Source: Desulfonatronum lacustre DSM 10312 (lineage in GTDB: Bacteria > Desulfobacterota > Desulfovibrionia > Desulfovibrionales > Desulfonatronaceae). From it: DNA of 64,000 nt. The translations under genes were made by a program, and so were the position numbers. Below the pieces are notes generated by a model. That model saw nothing but the letters and a program-made list of their open reading frames with translations, was not told the DNA's origin and ran no database searches. The stretch lies in contig NZ_KI912608.1 in the NCBI RefSeq assembly GCF_000519265.1, positions 2,451,313-2,515,312 on the forward strand, given 5' to 3'. Below, one piece after another: positions 1 to 8,045 of this stretch (the stretch's first letter is position 1; each line of letters opens with the position of its first letter).

Positions 1-1
1 C

Positions 2-331
2 CAGGGACGACCGCAAACCCATGCCCGACTTTTTGCCGTGGACCTGCCTGCCTTGGCCGAACTGGCGGCGAGCTTGGGCATGGAATCGGATGCAACCGAG
101 AAAATCGCTCGGGCCAACACGGCCAGAGAAGCCCTGGACATCCTGCGCAGCAGGGATCGCTTCGCCGCAGTGACGTCGGAAGCCCTTGTTCGAGCTCTTG
201 ATCACTGCCGCATTTGGGGTCGACAATTGGTGGACGTGGAATTGATTTTATTGGACTATGATGGTCAGATATTGCACAGGGCGGAACACAAGGCCTCCAA
301 CTCGACGGAGAGCCGTTCGACTTCCGCCTGA
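2..331 (+). CDS. cbiD: Cobalt-precorrin-5B C1-methyltransferase CbiD, C-terminal part (cut by window edge)
   Basis: Only about 109 codons of the 3' end lie in the window; the frame is open at the left edge and ends at a TGA. The visible part begins with QTHARLFAVDLPALAELAA, which resembles the conserved NTHSR-type segment near the C-terminus of CbiD, and continues with the ANTAREAL motif seen in the same family. CbiD methylates cobalt-precorrin-5B in the anaerobic corrin pathway. A cobS gene lies 7 kb away, so the genome makes or remodels cobamides. Assignment rests on a short C-terminal fragment and should be treated as probable, not certain. Confidence 0.6.
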   Translation, partial: QGRPQTHARLFAVDLPALAELAASLGMESDATEKIARANTAREALDILRSRDRFAAVTSEALVRALDHCRIWGRQLVDVELILLDYDGQILHRAEHKASNSTESRSTSA

Positions 332-383
332 GCCTCGAATCCCGACAACGACACCCGACAACGACATCGGAGGAAATCAAACC

Positions 384-818
384 ATGGGAAAAATTATCGC
401 GGTCTGCACCAGCCCCAAGAAGGGCCAGCGGAAAAAGAATATTGATCAGGGAGAACTCGTGGCCGAGCATGGCCTGCAAGGCGACGCCCACGCCGGGCCC
501 TGGCATCGGCAGGTCAGTCTGCTGGCCATGGAAAGCATCAAAAAAATGCAGGCCGCCGGCCTGAAGGTCGGCCCGGGAGACTTCGCGGAAAACCTGACCA
601 CCGAAGGCATCGACCTACCCAGCCTGCCCCTGGGCACCAAGCTGCGCATCGGCCCGCAAGCCCTGGGCGAGGTCACCCAAATCGGCAAGGAATGTCACAC
701 CCGATGCGCCATTTTTCACCAGGCTGGAGATTGCGTGATGCCCAAAGAAGGCATTTTCATCCAGGTCCTGACCGGAGGGACCGTCCGAGTGGGGGACGTG
801 GTGGAAGTGGACAACTGA
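384..818 (+). CDS. MOSC domain-containing protein
   Basis: A 144-residue single-domain MOSC protein. MOSC domains (MOCO sulfurase C-terminal) are thought to handle sulfur or molybdenum-cofactor chemistry through a conserved cysteine. The typical block GKECHTRCAIFHQAGDC is at about residues 101-117, with Cys104 the likely reactive residue, followed by the MPKEGIF segment. The start is the ATG at 384, preceded by GGAGGAAA at the right distance; the open frame extends further upstream to 258 but that part overlaps cbiD and has no ribosome site. The gene follows cbiD by about 50 bases on the same strand and ends before a hairpin terminator. Stand-alone MOSC proteins of this length are often found beside molybdopterin genes; the exact substrate is unknown. 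Confidence 0.85.
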   Translation: MGKIIAVCTSPKKGQRKKNIDQGELVAEHGLQGDAHAGPWHRQVSLLAMESIKKMQAAGLKVGPGDFAENLTTEGIDLPSLPLGTKLRIGPQALGEVTQIGKECHTRCAIFHQAGDCVMPKEGIFIQVLTGGTVRVGDVVEVDN

Positions 819-923
819 GGAGGAAGAGACGCCTTTCGCCACTATCTTGAAAAACGAGAACAGCAGGGTCACGCTTTCCGAAAACAGCAGACATGGAATA
901 ACCGGCCTGAAGGTCGGAAAGAA

Positions 924-955
924 AAAGGGTTGCAAGCACAAGCTTGCAACCCTTT
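924..955. terminator. Bidirectional intrinsic terminator
   Basis: A 14-base arm starting AAAGGGTTGC and its exact complement are separated by the loop ACAA. On the minus strand the stem is followed by TTTTTCTTT, so it can end the tRNA-Gln/tRNA-Glu transcript; on the plus strand it is followed by an A/T-rich tract and can end the cbiD-MOSC transcript. Confidence 0.8.
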
Positions 956-964
956 AATTTTAAT

Positions 965-1042
965 TGGCGTCCCCAAGGGGATTCGAACCCCTGTTACCGG
1001 CGTGAAAGGCCGATGTCCTGGACCAGGCTAGACGATGGGGAC
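965..1042 (-). tRNA. tRNA-Glu (anticodon TTC)
   Basis: Read on the minus strand the gene starts GTCCCCATCG and ends GGGGACGCCA. Acceptor arms GTCCCC/GGGGAC pair, the T arm is AGGGGTTCGAATCCCCT, and the anticodon loop CTTTCAC gives TTC. The CCA end is encoded. Confidence 0.95.
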
Positions 1043-1055
1043 ACTGGGTATGATG

Positions 1056-1129
1056 TGGCTGGGGGACTAGGATTTGAACCTAGGTTGACGGAGTCAGAGT
1101 CCGTAGTCCTGCCGCTAGACGATCCCCCA
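1056..1129 (-). tRNA. tRNA-Gln (anticodon CTG)
   Basis: Minus-strand gene starting TGGGGGATCG and ending with an encoded GCCA. The T arm is CTAGGTTCAAATCCTAG and the anticodon loop carries CTG between ACT and ACT. It lies 13 bases upstream of tRNA-Glu on the same strand, so both are probably one transcript. Confidence 0.95.
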
Positions 1130-1143
1130 GCGCAAAGTCCGTA

Positions 1144-1172
1144 CAACTATGCAAAAGGGGGCCGTTTGTCAA
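1144..1172 (-). promoter_or_regulatory. Candidate sigma-70 promoter of the tRNA-Gln/tRNA-Glu unit
   Basis: On the minus strand a consensus TTGACA (1172-1167) is followed after 17 bases by TAGTTG (1149-1144), about 15 bases before the 5' end of tRNA-Gln. The -35 box is perfect; the -10 box is weak, so the exact -10 could be shifted by one or two bases. Confidence 0.55.
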
Positions 1173-1233
1173 CATTTTTTGCGAAAAAAACCTTTTTTCC
1201 ACTCAAGACCGAAAAGAAATATTTCGGAATCCG

Positions 1234-1581
1234 CTATGCAGCAGCCGCCAAACGGCGAGTCCGCTTTTTCAACAGATTAATTTTGCGGCGCAAGCGATTC
1301 CGGTCCTTGCGCTGGGTGCCGGGCAGTTGATCTTTTTCAGTGCGCAGCGTACGCACCTGACGCTTCAACGACCAAATCTGGTCCTTATACGGAGAAGGCC
1401 CCTTGTTCTCTTCGTCCGTACTGAAACCAAGAGCTTCGCGCACGGCGACCACGAGGGCGTCTTTATCCATTCCGCTGGCCCCGGTAATCTGGGGAATCTG
1501 AGAAATGCACAATTCACGAAGTTCCTTGGCGGTCATCTTGTCCAAGGGTTTTTTCAAAACAATATTCTTTTCCTCACTCAT
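1234..1581 (-). CDS. Small basic protein with Rho N-terminal-like motif
   Basis: A 115-residue protein of no assigned function. Residues about 11-52 (KPLDKMTAKELRELC onward) resemble the SAP-like helix-extended-loop-helix of the Rho termination factor N-terminal domain, which contacts nucleic acid in other proteins. The C-terminal half is rich in Lys/Arg and Gln (KRQVRTLRTEKDQL, RRKINLLKKRTRR) and probably forms a basic helix or short coiled coil. The start ATG at 1581 is preceded by GGAGAAAGGA. It lies 19 bases downstream of the DciA-like gene on the same strand. A nucleic-acid-binding role is inference only. Confidence 0.65.
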   Translation of the reverse strand: MSEEKNIVLKKPLDKMTAKELRELCISQIPQITGASGMDKDALVVAVREALGFSTDEENKGPSPYKDQIWSLKRQVRTLRTEKDQLPGTQRKDRNRLRRKINLLKKRTRRLAAAA

Positions 1582-1600
1582 TCCTTTCTCCTTGACTATC

Positions 1601-2155
1601 TCACTCGGGGCGGTCGTCCACCCGGTTCGTTGTTGCCGCGCACGGTTCGCTTTTGTTGCGCGATTTCACCTGTTCAAGCGATCGAACATATTTCCGGTAG
1701 CAACGCTCGAGCGCTGGGACGGCGGAAAACCGTTTAACCGGGTGGTTCGTTCCTTCCAGCCTCACGCCTGCTTGCACATAGATTTCCGGCGAAAAGCGCG
1801 AAGCGGTCTTTTTCCCTTCCCGCAGAGCGGTTCCCATTGCATCCGCTACCGCGACCAAGGAAGATCGGCCACCTAGCAGATCAAGACGGACTTTGTCAAA
1901 GACTTTTTCTCCCAAGGCGGCATTGACGGCTCGCAGAATCGTCGGCGCGTGGAAATGCATCTCCTGCATTACCATGGGGTCCTCAACGCCCAGCAGCAGC
2001 GTGGTCTTGTTGCGACCCAAGGGCTTGGCCATATCCGCGATTTCGGGACCGACCACAATGGGCCAGGACGACCAGATTTCGGCAAGCCGCCATTGGAATC
2101 GGCGCTCCGCCCTGTTCCAAAAATCATGGAGGATGTCGCGCGCTTGGTACGTCAT
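1601..2155 (-). CDS. DciA-like protein (DUF721)
   Basis: A 184-residue protein whose N-terminal two thirds match the DUF721 pattern: a leading helix (ILHDFWNRAERRFQWRL), a W-x-x-VVGPEIADMAKPLG block, then a hydrophobic core with LLLGVEDPMVMQEM. DUF721 proteins include DciA, the ancestral loader/operator of the replicative helicase DnaB in bacteria lacking DnaC. The C-terminal 60 residues are basic and less conserved. I chose the ATG at 2155; an in-frame TTG at 2176 lies upstream and neither has a clear ribosome site. It follows metK on the minus strand, separated by a terminator-like hairpin. Confidence 0.7.
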   Translation of the reverse strand: MTYQARDILHDFWNRAERRFQWRLAEIWSSWPIVVGPEIADMAKPLGRNKTTLLLGVEDPMVMQEMHFHAPTILRAVNAALGEKVFDKVRLDLLGGRSSLVAVADAMGTALREGKKTASRFSPEIYVQAGVRLEGTNHPVKRFSAVPALERCYRKYVRSLEQVKSRNKSEPCAATTNRVDDRPE

Positions 2156-2178
2156 GTCAAAAAGGCCGCAAAACAAAC

Positions 2179-2232
2179 GTCACGCGCCGTTGTACCTCCC
2201 GCCCGGCATGCCGAAGGTTGGCGGCGCGTGAC
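2179..2232 (-). terminator. Inverted repeat after metK, probable terminator
   Basis: An 11-base perfect inverted repeat (GTCACGCGCCG and its complement) encloses a 32-base GC-rich loop that can itself fold. On the minus strand it lies just after the metK stop and is followed by GTTTGTTTT. The large loop is unusual for a simple terminator, so another role for the structure is possible. Confidence 0.55.
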
Positions 2233-2242
2233 GTCGATCATG

Positions 2243-3412
2243 CTAGATCTTGGCCGCGGTGCGCAGATCGGCCACGGCGTCCGTGGTTTCCCAGGTGAAG
2301 TCCACGTCTTCACGGCCAAAGTGGCCATAGATCGAGGCCTTCTTGTAGACGGGCCGCTGCAGATCCAGGCGCTTGCTGATGTAGAACGGGCGCAGGTCGA
2401 AAACCTCGCGTACGGCCTTGGTCAGCACTTCGTCGGAAACCACGCCGGTGCCCCAGGAGGTGACCAGGGTGGAGATGGGCTCGGCCACGCCGATGGCGTA
2501 GGCCACCTGCACTTCGCAGCGGTCGGCCAAGCCCGCGGCGACCACGTTCTTGGCGATGTAGCGGGCCATGTAGGCTCCGGAACGGTCCACCTTGGACGGG
2601 TCCTTGCCGGAAAATGCTCCGCCGCCGTGGTTGCCCATGCCGCCGTAGGTGTCCTGGATGATCTTACGTCCGGTCAGCCCGCAGTCGGCCAAGGGGCCGC
2701 CCAGGACGAAGCGTCCGGTGGTGTTGATGAAAATCCGCGTTTTCTCGTCGAGCATTTCCTCGGGCAAGCTCTTGAAGATGACTTCCTTCTTGATGGCCTC
2801 CACCAGGTCCGCGTAGGCGATATTCTCGTTATGCTGGCAGGCGATGACCACATTGTCGACCCGCTTGGGCTTGCCCTGCTCGTATTGGATGCAGACCTCG
2901 GTTTTGCCGTCGGGGCGCAGAAAGTCGAGAATGTTGTTCTTGCGAACATAGGCCAGGCGGCGGGAAAGTTTGTGGGAATAGAATATTGGAGCAGGCATCA
3001 GGGTCGCGGTCTCGTTCACGGCGAAACCGAACATCATGCCCTGGTCTCCGGCTCCTTGTTCCTCGGGCTTGGTTCGGTCCACGCCCATGGCGATATCCAC
3101 GGACTGTTTGTCGATGGAGGAAATCACGGCACAGGTGTCCGCGTCGAAGCCCATCTCGGAACTCGTGTAGCCGATCTCCCGGACGGTTTCCCTGACGATT
3201 TTGGGCAAATCCGCGTAGGCGTTGGTGGAAATCTCACCGGCGATGAAGGCTAGGCCCGTGGTCACCAGAGTTTCGCAGGCCACACGGGCCGTGGGATCCT
3301 GAGCGATGATGCAGTCCAGGACCGCATCGGAGATCTGGTCCGCGACCTTGTCCGGATGACCTTCCGTGACGGACTCCGAGGTGAAGAGATAGGAACTGGT
3401 ATTCCCGTGCAT
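2243..3412 (-). CDS. metK: S-adenosylmethionine synthase
   Basis: A full-length 389-residue MetK, which makes S-adenosylmethionine from methionine and ATP in the cytosol. Diagnostic segments are [19 protein letters not shown] near residue 12, the ATP-binding [12 protein letters not shown] loop near residue 120, and [19 protein letters not shown] (phosphate-binding P-loop-like) near residue 258. The ATG at 3412 follows AAGGAGGAAAGACGC, a strong ribosome site. It is 13 bases downstream of the DUF502 gene on the same strand. The neighbouring genes for pantothenate synthesis suggest a housekeeping biosynthetic transcript. Confidence 0.97.
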   Translation of the reverse strand: MHGNTSSYLFTSESVTEGHPDKVADQISDAVLDCIIAQDPTARVACETLVTTGLAFIAGEISTNAYADLPKIVRETVREIGYTSSEMGFDADTCAVISSIDKQSVDIAMGVDRTKPEEQGAGDQGMMFGFAVNETATLMPAPIFYSHKLSRRLAYVRKNNILDFLRPDGKTEVCIQYEQGKPKRVDNVVIACQHNENIAYADLVEAIKKEVIFKSLPEEMLDEKTRIFINTTGRFVLGGPLADCGLTGRKIIQDTYGGMGNHGGGAFSGKDPSKVDRSGAYMARYIAKNVVAAGLADRCEVQVAYAIGVAEPISTLVTSWGTGVVSDEVLTKAVREVFDLRPFYISKRLDLQRPVYKKASIYGHFGREDVDFTWETTDAVADLRTAAKI

Positions 3413-3425
3413 GCGTCTTTCCTCC

Positions 3426-4079
3426 TTAATGGATGTTTTTTTTGTCCGGGCTGATGATGCCGCCGGAAACCAGCAACTTGAAGGCGTCTTCCACGCCCAT
3501 CTCCATGGGGATCACGGAGTGCTCAGGGACCATCAGAAAAAAACCGGATGTAGGGTTGGGTGTAGTAGGAACAAAAACATTTAAAACATTGAGACTAGTC
3601 TTGCGTTGGGTCTCGCCGGTGGCGACACCGGTAACGAACCCCAAAGCATAACTGCCTTCCTTGGGAAACTCAACCAGGACGACCCGCTGAAAATCCTGGG
3701 GGGAACGGTTGAAGATGGTCTCCACCAGCTGCTTGACCGCCAGATAGAGCTTGTTGACCAAGGGAATGGCTTCGATGATCCGGTCCCAGACGCTGACCAG
3801 CTTGCGGCCCAGATAGTTACGGACCAGAAATCCGGTGGTCAGGACGACAACGAACACCAGGATCAAGCCCAAGCCGGGAATACGGAACGGCAGAAAATTT
3901 TCTGGCCGCAGAGGTGGAGGAAGAAAGCGCAAGAATCCATCCACCCAGTTGAACAGAAGGCGCAGGAAGAAGAACGTGGCCAGGACCGGGGTCAAAAACA
4001 GGATCCCGGCCAGAAGGTTCGTCTTGATGAAGTGCTTCAGCCTGGACAACGGGCCGCGAGGGGGGGCGTCTCTGAGCAT
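3426..4079 (-). CDS. DUF502 family membrane protein
   Basis: A 217-residue inner-membrane protein of the DUF502 family, function unknown. Two transmembrane helices are visible near the N-terminus ([18 protein letters not shown] and [17 protein letters not shown]), separated by a short loop rich in Phe and Pro. The rest is a soluble domain with the family segments [18 protein letters not shown] and [20 protein letters not shown] chose the ATG at 4079, which has GGTGGAG upstream; a TTG at 4109 overlaps the end of panD. The plant homologue LCV/COV1 family is involved in vascular patterning, but bacterial roles are not established. Confidence 0.8.
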   Translation of the reverse strand: MLRDAPPRGPLSRLKHFIKTNLLAGILFLTPVLATFFFLRLLFNWVDGFLRFLPPPLRPENFLPFRIPGLGLILVFVVVLTTGFLVRNYLGRKLVSVWDRIIEAIPLVNKLYLAVKQLVETIFNRSPQDFQRVVLVEFPKEGSYALGFVTGVATGETQRKTSLNVLNVFVPTTPNPTSGFFLMVPEHSVIPMEMGVEDAFKLLVSGGIISPDKKNIH

Positions 4080-4105
4080 CACTGATGGTCTCCACCTGGG
4101 CCTGA

Positions 4106-4462
4106 TCAACCGGCCTGCTCGACGATCCGGTTCGCCGCGTCCACAAGCACGACCTTAGGCTGCAAATCCGCGTATTCATCCAGGGTGAGCCAAGCATAGG
4201 CGACGATGATCACCATGTGGCCCGCGGCTCCCTTCAGTGCGGCGGCTCCATTCAGGCACATTTGACCCGGTTCGCCAAGAATGGCGTACGTCCGCAGCCG
4301 CTCGCCGTTGGTCAGGTTGTACACGTCCACCCGTTCATGCGGAAGAATGCCCGAGGCCTCCAAAAGATTCGGGCAAATGGACAAGCTACCTTCATAATCC
4401 ACCCGCGCCTCGGTGACCGTGGCTCGATGGATTTTTCCGATCATGAAACAGCGACGCACCAT
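4106..4462 (-). CDS. panD: Aspartate 1-decarboxylase proenzyme
   Basis: A 118-residue PanD, which converts L-aspartate to beta-alanine for pantothenate and coenzyme A. The enzyme self-cleaves to form a pyruvoyl group; the required site is seen as YEGS with the cut between Gly25 and Ser26. KIHRATVTEA and the NLTNGERLRTYAI segment are typical. The gene begins 10 bases after the end of panC, and the pair belongs to the same pathway. Confidence 0.95.
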   Translation of the reverse strand: MVRRCFMIGKIHRATVTEARVDYEGSLSICPNLLEASGILPHERVDVYNLTNGERLRTYAILGEPGQMCLNGAAALKGAAGHMVIIVAYAWLTLDEYADLQPKVVLVDAANRIVEQAG

Positions 4463-4472
4463 GGAATCCCCA

Positions 4473-5324
4473 TTATTTTCTTGAAATCAAAATGTTATCA
4501 ATCAGTCTCGCGTTGGCGAAGCGCACGGCCACCGCGACCAGGACCGGGCCGGTCACTTCTTCCACGGGATAGAGCTGATCCGGATCCACCACGGCCATGT
4601 ACTCAACATGGCCCAAAGGTATTTCCCGGGCATATATTTCGCCCAGGGCGGCCAGCAGTAGGGTTGCGTCGGCCTCTCCCTCTCCGACCAGCCGCGCTAC
4701 ATACAACAGGCCGCGATGGATGGCCGGAGCCTGGGCCCGCTCCTCGGGGCCAAGATTGACGTTGCGCGAACTCATGGCCAGACCGTCGGACTCACGCACC
4801 GTCGGCCTGCCGTGTATCTCCACGGGAAGATGCAAGTCTCTTGTGATTCGCCGGATGACGGCCAACTGCTGCCAATCCTTTTCTCCGAAAACGGCCAAGG
4901 CCGGGTTGGTCAGCACGAACAGCTTGGCAACCACCGTGGCCACGCCTCGAAAATGCGTCGGCCGCTGCACCGCGCACAATCCGCGGCACAGGGACGGCGC
5001 TTCCACCCAGGTGGCATAACCTTCCGGGAACATGGCCTCGGCCTCGGGCATAAACAGGACGTCCACGCCCGTTTCCTCGGCCAGTCGGGCGTCGCGTTCC
5101 GGATCACGCGGATAGAGCTTCAAGTCTTCTCGCGGCCCGAATTGGGTCGGATTGACGAACAGACTGACCAGAAGCGCGTCAGCGTGTTCCCTGGCCCAGC
5201 GCATCAAGGCCAGATGTCCTTCATGAAAAAAGCCCATGGTCGGCACCAGGGCCAAACGTTCGCCGGCGCAGCGCCTCTGCATGGTCCAGGATTGGATCTC
5301 GTCCGGCTGGGTGATGATTTTCAT
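4473..5324 (-). CDS. panC: Pantothenate synthetase
   Basis: A 283-residue PanC, joining pantoate and beta-alanine with ATP. It shows the HIGH-type nucleotide motif PTMGFFHEGH, the NPTQFGPREDL loop, FGEKDWQQLAVI and the KMSKS-like ESDGLAMSSRN segment. The ATG at 5324 follows GTGGAGGAGCGT, so the 21-residue upstream extension of the open frame is not needed. Together with panD just downstream it supplies both beta-alanine and its coupling step. Confidence 0.95.
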   Translation of the reverse strand: MKIITQPDEIQSWTMQRRCAGERLALVPTMGFFHEGHLALMRWAREHADALLVSLFVNPTQFGPREDLKLYPRDPERDARLAEETGVDVLFMPEAEAMFPEGYATWVEAPSLCRGLCAVQRPTHFRGVATVVAKLFVLTNPALAVFGEKDWQQLAVIRRITRDLHLPVEIHGRPTVRESDGLAMSSRNVNLGPEERAQAPAIHRGLLYVARLVGEGEADATLLLAALGEIYAREIPLGHVEYMAVVDPDQLYPVEEVTGPVLVAVAVRFANARLIDNILISRK

Positions 5325-5396
5325 ACGCTCCTCCACCATAGTGGTTGCTTGTCGCGACAAACCGTCTGCAGACGCGGCGTCCAACAATACCCGGAT

Positions 5397-6179
5397 TCAA
5401 AAAACCTCGCCAGACCCGTCCCGGTAGTCCACCCGCTCCAGGCACAGCCCACGAGCCGGAGCCGTTGCCGGAGCCGATTCACGGCACCCTTGCGCGAGAA
5501 TGTTCATGACCTGGTCCGTGGTCAATCGGCCCTTGCCGACCATGACCAGACAGCCCATAAGGTTGCGGACCATCTGCTTCAAAAAGCCGTCGGCGGTGAA
5601 CAACCAAACGCTTTCTTGCGGATATATTCCAGCCCGGACATGAATGTCTTGCACCGTGCGCACCGGGCTGCGGACCGGAGTGCCTCGATTTTGAAACGCG
5701 GACCAGTCCCTGCGGCCAAGCAGTTTCAAAGCTGATTGCGCCATGGCGTCCCGGTCCAGTTCGCCGACCTGCCAAACACAGGCCCTGCGCTGGGGCAACA
5801 GCCATCGCGGTTCGTGCCAGAGGGTATAAGTGTAGGTTTTATGGATCGCGTCGAAACGAGCGTGGAAGGTTTCGAAAACTTGCTCCAGGCGGACAATGGT
5901 CACGTCCGGGGGCAAAAGCGCGTTTAAAGCACGCTGCCACGGGAGATCGCGGCGGTTTGCGGGCACGTCCACATGGGCGACCTGCCCCAGGGCGTGAACT
6001 CCCGCGTCCGTCCGTCCCGCCCCATGGACCCGGACGGGGCGACCGGCCAGTCGCTCCAAGGCGGCCTCCAGGCATCCCTGGACCGTACGGGCACCGTCCT
6101 GAAGCTGCCAGCCGTGGAATCCGGTCCCGATGTAGGCGACCTGGAACTTCAGGCGGATCGCGGAATCAATCGTCGTCAC
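5397..6179 (-). CDS. truA: tRNA pseudouridine(38-40) synthase TruA
   Basis: A 260-residue TruA, which isomerises uridines at positions 38-40 of the anticodon arm of tRNAs. The catalytic aspartate lies in GAGRTDAGVHALGQ near residue 57, and the flanking YIGTGFHGWQ and DGFLKQMVRNLMG segments are family hallmarks. The start lies 4 bases after the end of motE on the same strand, so the two are probably co-transcribed although functionally unrelated. Confidence 0.95.
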   Translation of the reverse strand: MTTIDSAIRLKFQVAYIGTGFHGWQLQDGARTVQGCLEAALERLAGRPVRVHGAGRTDAGVHALGQVAHVDVPANRRDLPWQRALNALLPPDVTIVRLEQVFETFHARFDAIHKTYTYTLWHEPRWLLPQRRACVWQVGELDRDAMAQSALKLLGRRDWSAFQNRGTPVRSPVRTVQDIHVRAGIYPQESVWLFTADGFLKQMVRNLMGCLVMVGKGRLTTDQVMNILAQGCRESAPATAPARGLCLERVDYRDGSGEVF

Positions 6180-6183
6180 CGGA

Positions 6184-6840
6184 TTATTGCAAAGGGAGTT
6201 GCATCCTGGTCAGGGCTTCGGTCAAGCGAGCGGCCTTTTCCGCGTCCACGAAGGAGAGCACCTCGCCGGCGTTGCGACCGCGCATCCCGGACAAAATCTT
6301 GACGGCCACGGGTTCTTCCAACGCCTCCAGGGCCTTGGCCGCCTCACGAGGCTTCATGTTGGAGTAGACGTCCACAAGATGTTTCATCTTGCGATCCTTG
6401 AGCACATCCGCTTCCTCAAGCATGCCCTGAATCCGGGACTCCAACGCCTGGAGGCGATTCAGCTTGGCGTCGAGTTCGTTTTCCAAAGCGCGCAAGGTCT
6501 GCTCCTGTCGTTGAACCTCCTCCTGACGTCGCCGCAGATTTTGCCACTCCTCGGAGAGGTCGCCCTGGGCCGCCATTTGTCGTGGTGCCCCGGCGTTTTG
6601 GCCCGGTGCGTCGGCCTGGGCCACGTCCCACGCTCCGGGGATCTCCGCGGCCGGGCCTTCTTGGGCGTGGGCCGGTTTCGTAGTGGCCAGGACGGCCTCG
6701 GCCACGACGCTTCCCGGATGATCCGAAACGTCGGTTCCGCTCCAGACGGCCAGGAAGATCAGCTTGCACAAGCTGAGTACGGCCACGGCGGCCAGAAGAT
6801 TAGAAATCTTTATATTGATGCCGAATGGTTGCCATTTCAT
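6184..6840 (-). CDS. motE: MotE-like flagellar protein (MgtE N-terminal-like fold)
   Basis: A 218-residue protein with one N-terminal membrane helix (LLAAVAVLSLCKLIFLAVW), a long central coiled coil (about residues 95-150, WQNLRRRQEEVQRQEQ onward) and a C-terminal helical domain with MKPREAAKALEALEEPVAV and ILSGMRGRNAGEVLSF, the MgtE_N/FliG-like pattern of MotE. MotE is a periplasmic chaperone of the flagellar motor protein MotC in alphaproteobacteria; related genes follow fliJ in other bacteria. It overlaps the 3' end of fliJ by 41 bases. The chosen ATG at 6840 has AAGGACC upstream; an earlier in-frame start exists at 6876. Confidence 0.75.
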   Translation of the reverse strand: MKWQPFGINIKISNLLAAVAVLSLCKLIFLAVWSGTDVSDHPGSVVAEAVLATTKPAHAQEGPAAEIPGAWDVAQADAPGQNAGAPRQMAAQGDLSEEWQNLRRRQEEVQRQEQTLRALENELDAKLNRLQALESRIQGMLEEADVLKDRKMKHLVDVYSNMKPREAAKALEALEEPVAVKILSGMRGRNAGEVLSFVDAEKAARLTEALTRMQLPLQ

Positions 6841-7243
6841 CGAGGTCCTTTTGCTCGTTGCTTTTTTCTTGCGCATGGAATTCCAGGGCTTTTTTGTTTC
6901 GAAGTCGTTCCAGAATCTTGGCGTCCTTGGATCGTTGGATCAGTTCGCCCCGACATGAGGCGACCCGGTTCGCCAGGTTTTGCAGTCGATACTCTTCACG
7001 CTGCACATCCTGCAAAAGGCGTTCCCTATAGGTGCTCCACAGCCAGAACTCGTCGGGCGTCAGCAGGTGACGGCTTTCCAAACGAGCGCCCGCTTCGTCC
7101 TGTTTGGCGCGGAGCTGTTCGACTCTCCGGGCCTGGGTCTGATAGTCCCGCTGAGCCGCCGCAAGCTCCAACCGGGCATTGTCCACAAGTTGACGCCGGT
7201 AGTCCAGAACGTTTTCCAGGGAAAAATGAAACGGCTTGGGCAT
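6800..7243 (-). CDS. fliJ: Flagellar export protein FliJ
   Basis: A 147-residue, almost entirely helical protein with the FliJ pattern: PFHFSLENVLDYRRQ at the start, then a long antiparallel coiled coil rich in Arg, Gln and Glu. FliJ binds the FliI ATPase and helps dock export substrates of the flagellar type III system. Its neighbours here are cobS and motE rather than fliI, so the pair has moved away from, or been split from, the main flagellar cluster. The start codon lies 3 bases after the cobS stop. Confidence 0.85.
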   Translation of the reverse strand: MPKPFHFSLENVLDYRRQLVDNARLELAAAQRDYQTQARRVEQLRAKQDEAGARLESRHLLTPDEFWLWSTYRERLLQDVQREEYRLQNLANRVASCRGELIQRSKDAKILERLRNKKALEFHAQEKSNEQKDLDEMATIRHQYKDF

Positions 7244-7246
7244 GAT

Positions 7247-8017
7247 TCATGTACCGGCGAGTATCCATCCGAGAAAAACGCCCAGCTCGCACCAGACGAT
7301 TCCGGCTCCCAGGAAGTCGCCGTTGACGCCGCCCCGGAGTCGAGCCAGGCGGATCAAAAACAGCAGGCCCGCGCAGCCCAGCAGGCCGCTGAACAAGAGT
7401 GCCTTCCAGGGCACGAACGCGATTCCCAGGGCCAAGGCCGTCCCGACGGCCCAGGCCAAACGCCGGCCCGTGGCCGCGGCCAGAAAAATCCCGGCCAGGC
7501 CTGGTCGACCCAGCTCACGGGTCCGCCAAGCCAGGCCCACGGCCGCGGTCCGCCCCAGGACCGGAGCCCAGATCAGCACTCCCCACGCTCCATGGGCGAA
7601 TATTTCCGGCAACAGGATCACGTACCCCGTCAGCCCCATGAACAGCCCCATGCCGCCGAAGGCTCCCATCCGGCTGTCCTTGAGCACCTCCCAGAAGCGC
7701 TCCCCCCGGGCCCCACTGCCCCAGGCGTCGCACAGGTCGACCCAGCCGTCCCAGTGCAAGCCGCGAGTCAAAACCATGGTCAGCCCCAACCACAGCCAAG
7801 CCTGAACCCATGGGCGGCCCTCGCCCAGGCCGAGCATGAAGGGCAGCGTCGCGACAAAGCCAAGGTACAGCCCGACAAGAGGGAACCAACGCACCCCGCG
7901 ACCCAGGGTTTCGGCGTCGGCGATCCGGGCCGGAGCCAGCCGGGTCAGAAACCCGGCGGCCAGGATGAATTCATGCCATATTCGCAAGCAACGCCTCGCG
8001 GGTCTGATAATAAACAA
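7247..8017 (-). CDS. cobS: Adenosylcobinamide-GDP ribazoletransferase CobS
   Basis: A 256-residue polytopic membrane enzyme that joins adenosylcobinamide-GDP to alpha-ribazole in the last steps of cobalamin synthesis. The catalytic block appears as GLHWDGWVDLCDAWGSG followed by VLKDSRMGAFG, and at least five hydrophobic helices follow. The start is uncertain: the longest frame begins with TTG at 8017, and a second TTG at 7987 has GAGG six bases upstream and would give a more usual N-terminus. It fits with the cbiD fragment at the left edge. Confidence 0.9.
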   Translation of the reverse strand: MFIIRPARRCLRIWHEFILAAGFLTRLAPARIADAETLGRGVRWFPLVGLYLGFVATLPFMLGLGEGRPWVQAWLWLGLTMVLTRGLHWDGWVDLCDAWGSGARGERFWEVLKDSRMGAFGGMGLFMGLTGYVILLPEIFAHGAWGVLIWAPVLGRTAAVGLAWRTRELGRPGLAGIFLAAATGRRLAWAVGTALALGIAFVPWKALLFSGLLGCAGLLFLIRLARLRGGVNGDFLGAGIVWCELGVFLGWILAGT

Positions 8018-8045
8018 ACATTCGCAACCACTAAGAAGGACGCGA

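Noticed and set aside
1949-3253. 434-codon plus-strand ORF opposite metK and the DciA-like gene
   Set aside because: Antisense shadow of metK with no ribosome site and Gly/His-rich composition; similar long antisense frames opposite most GC-rich genes here were ignored.
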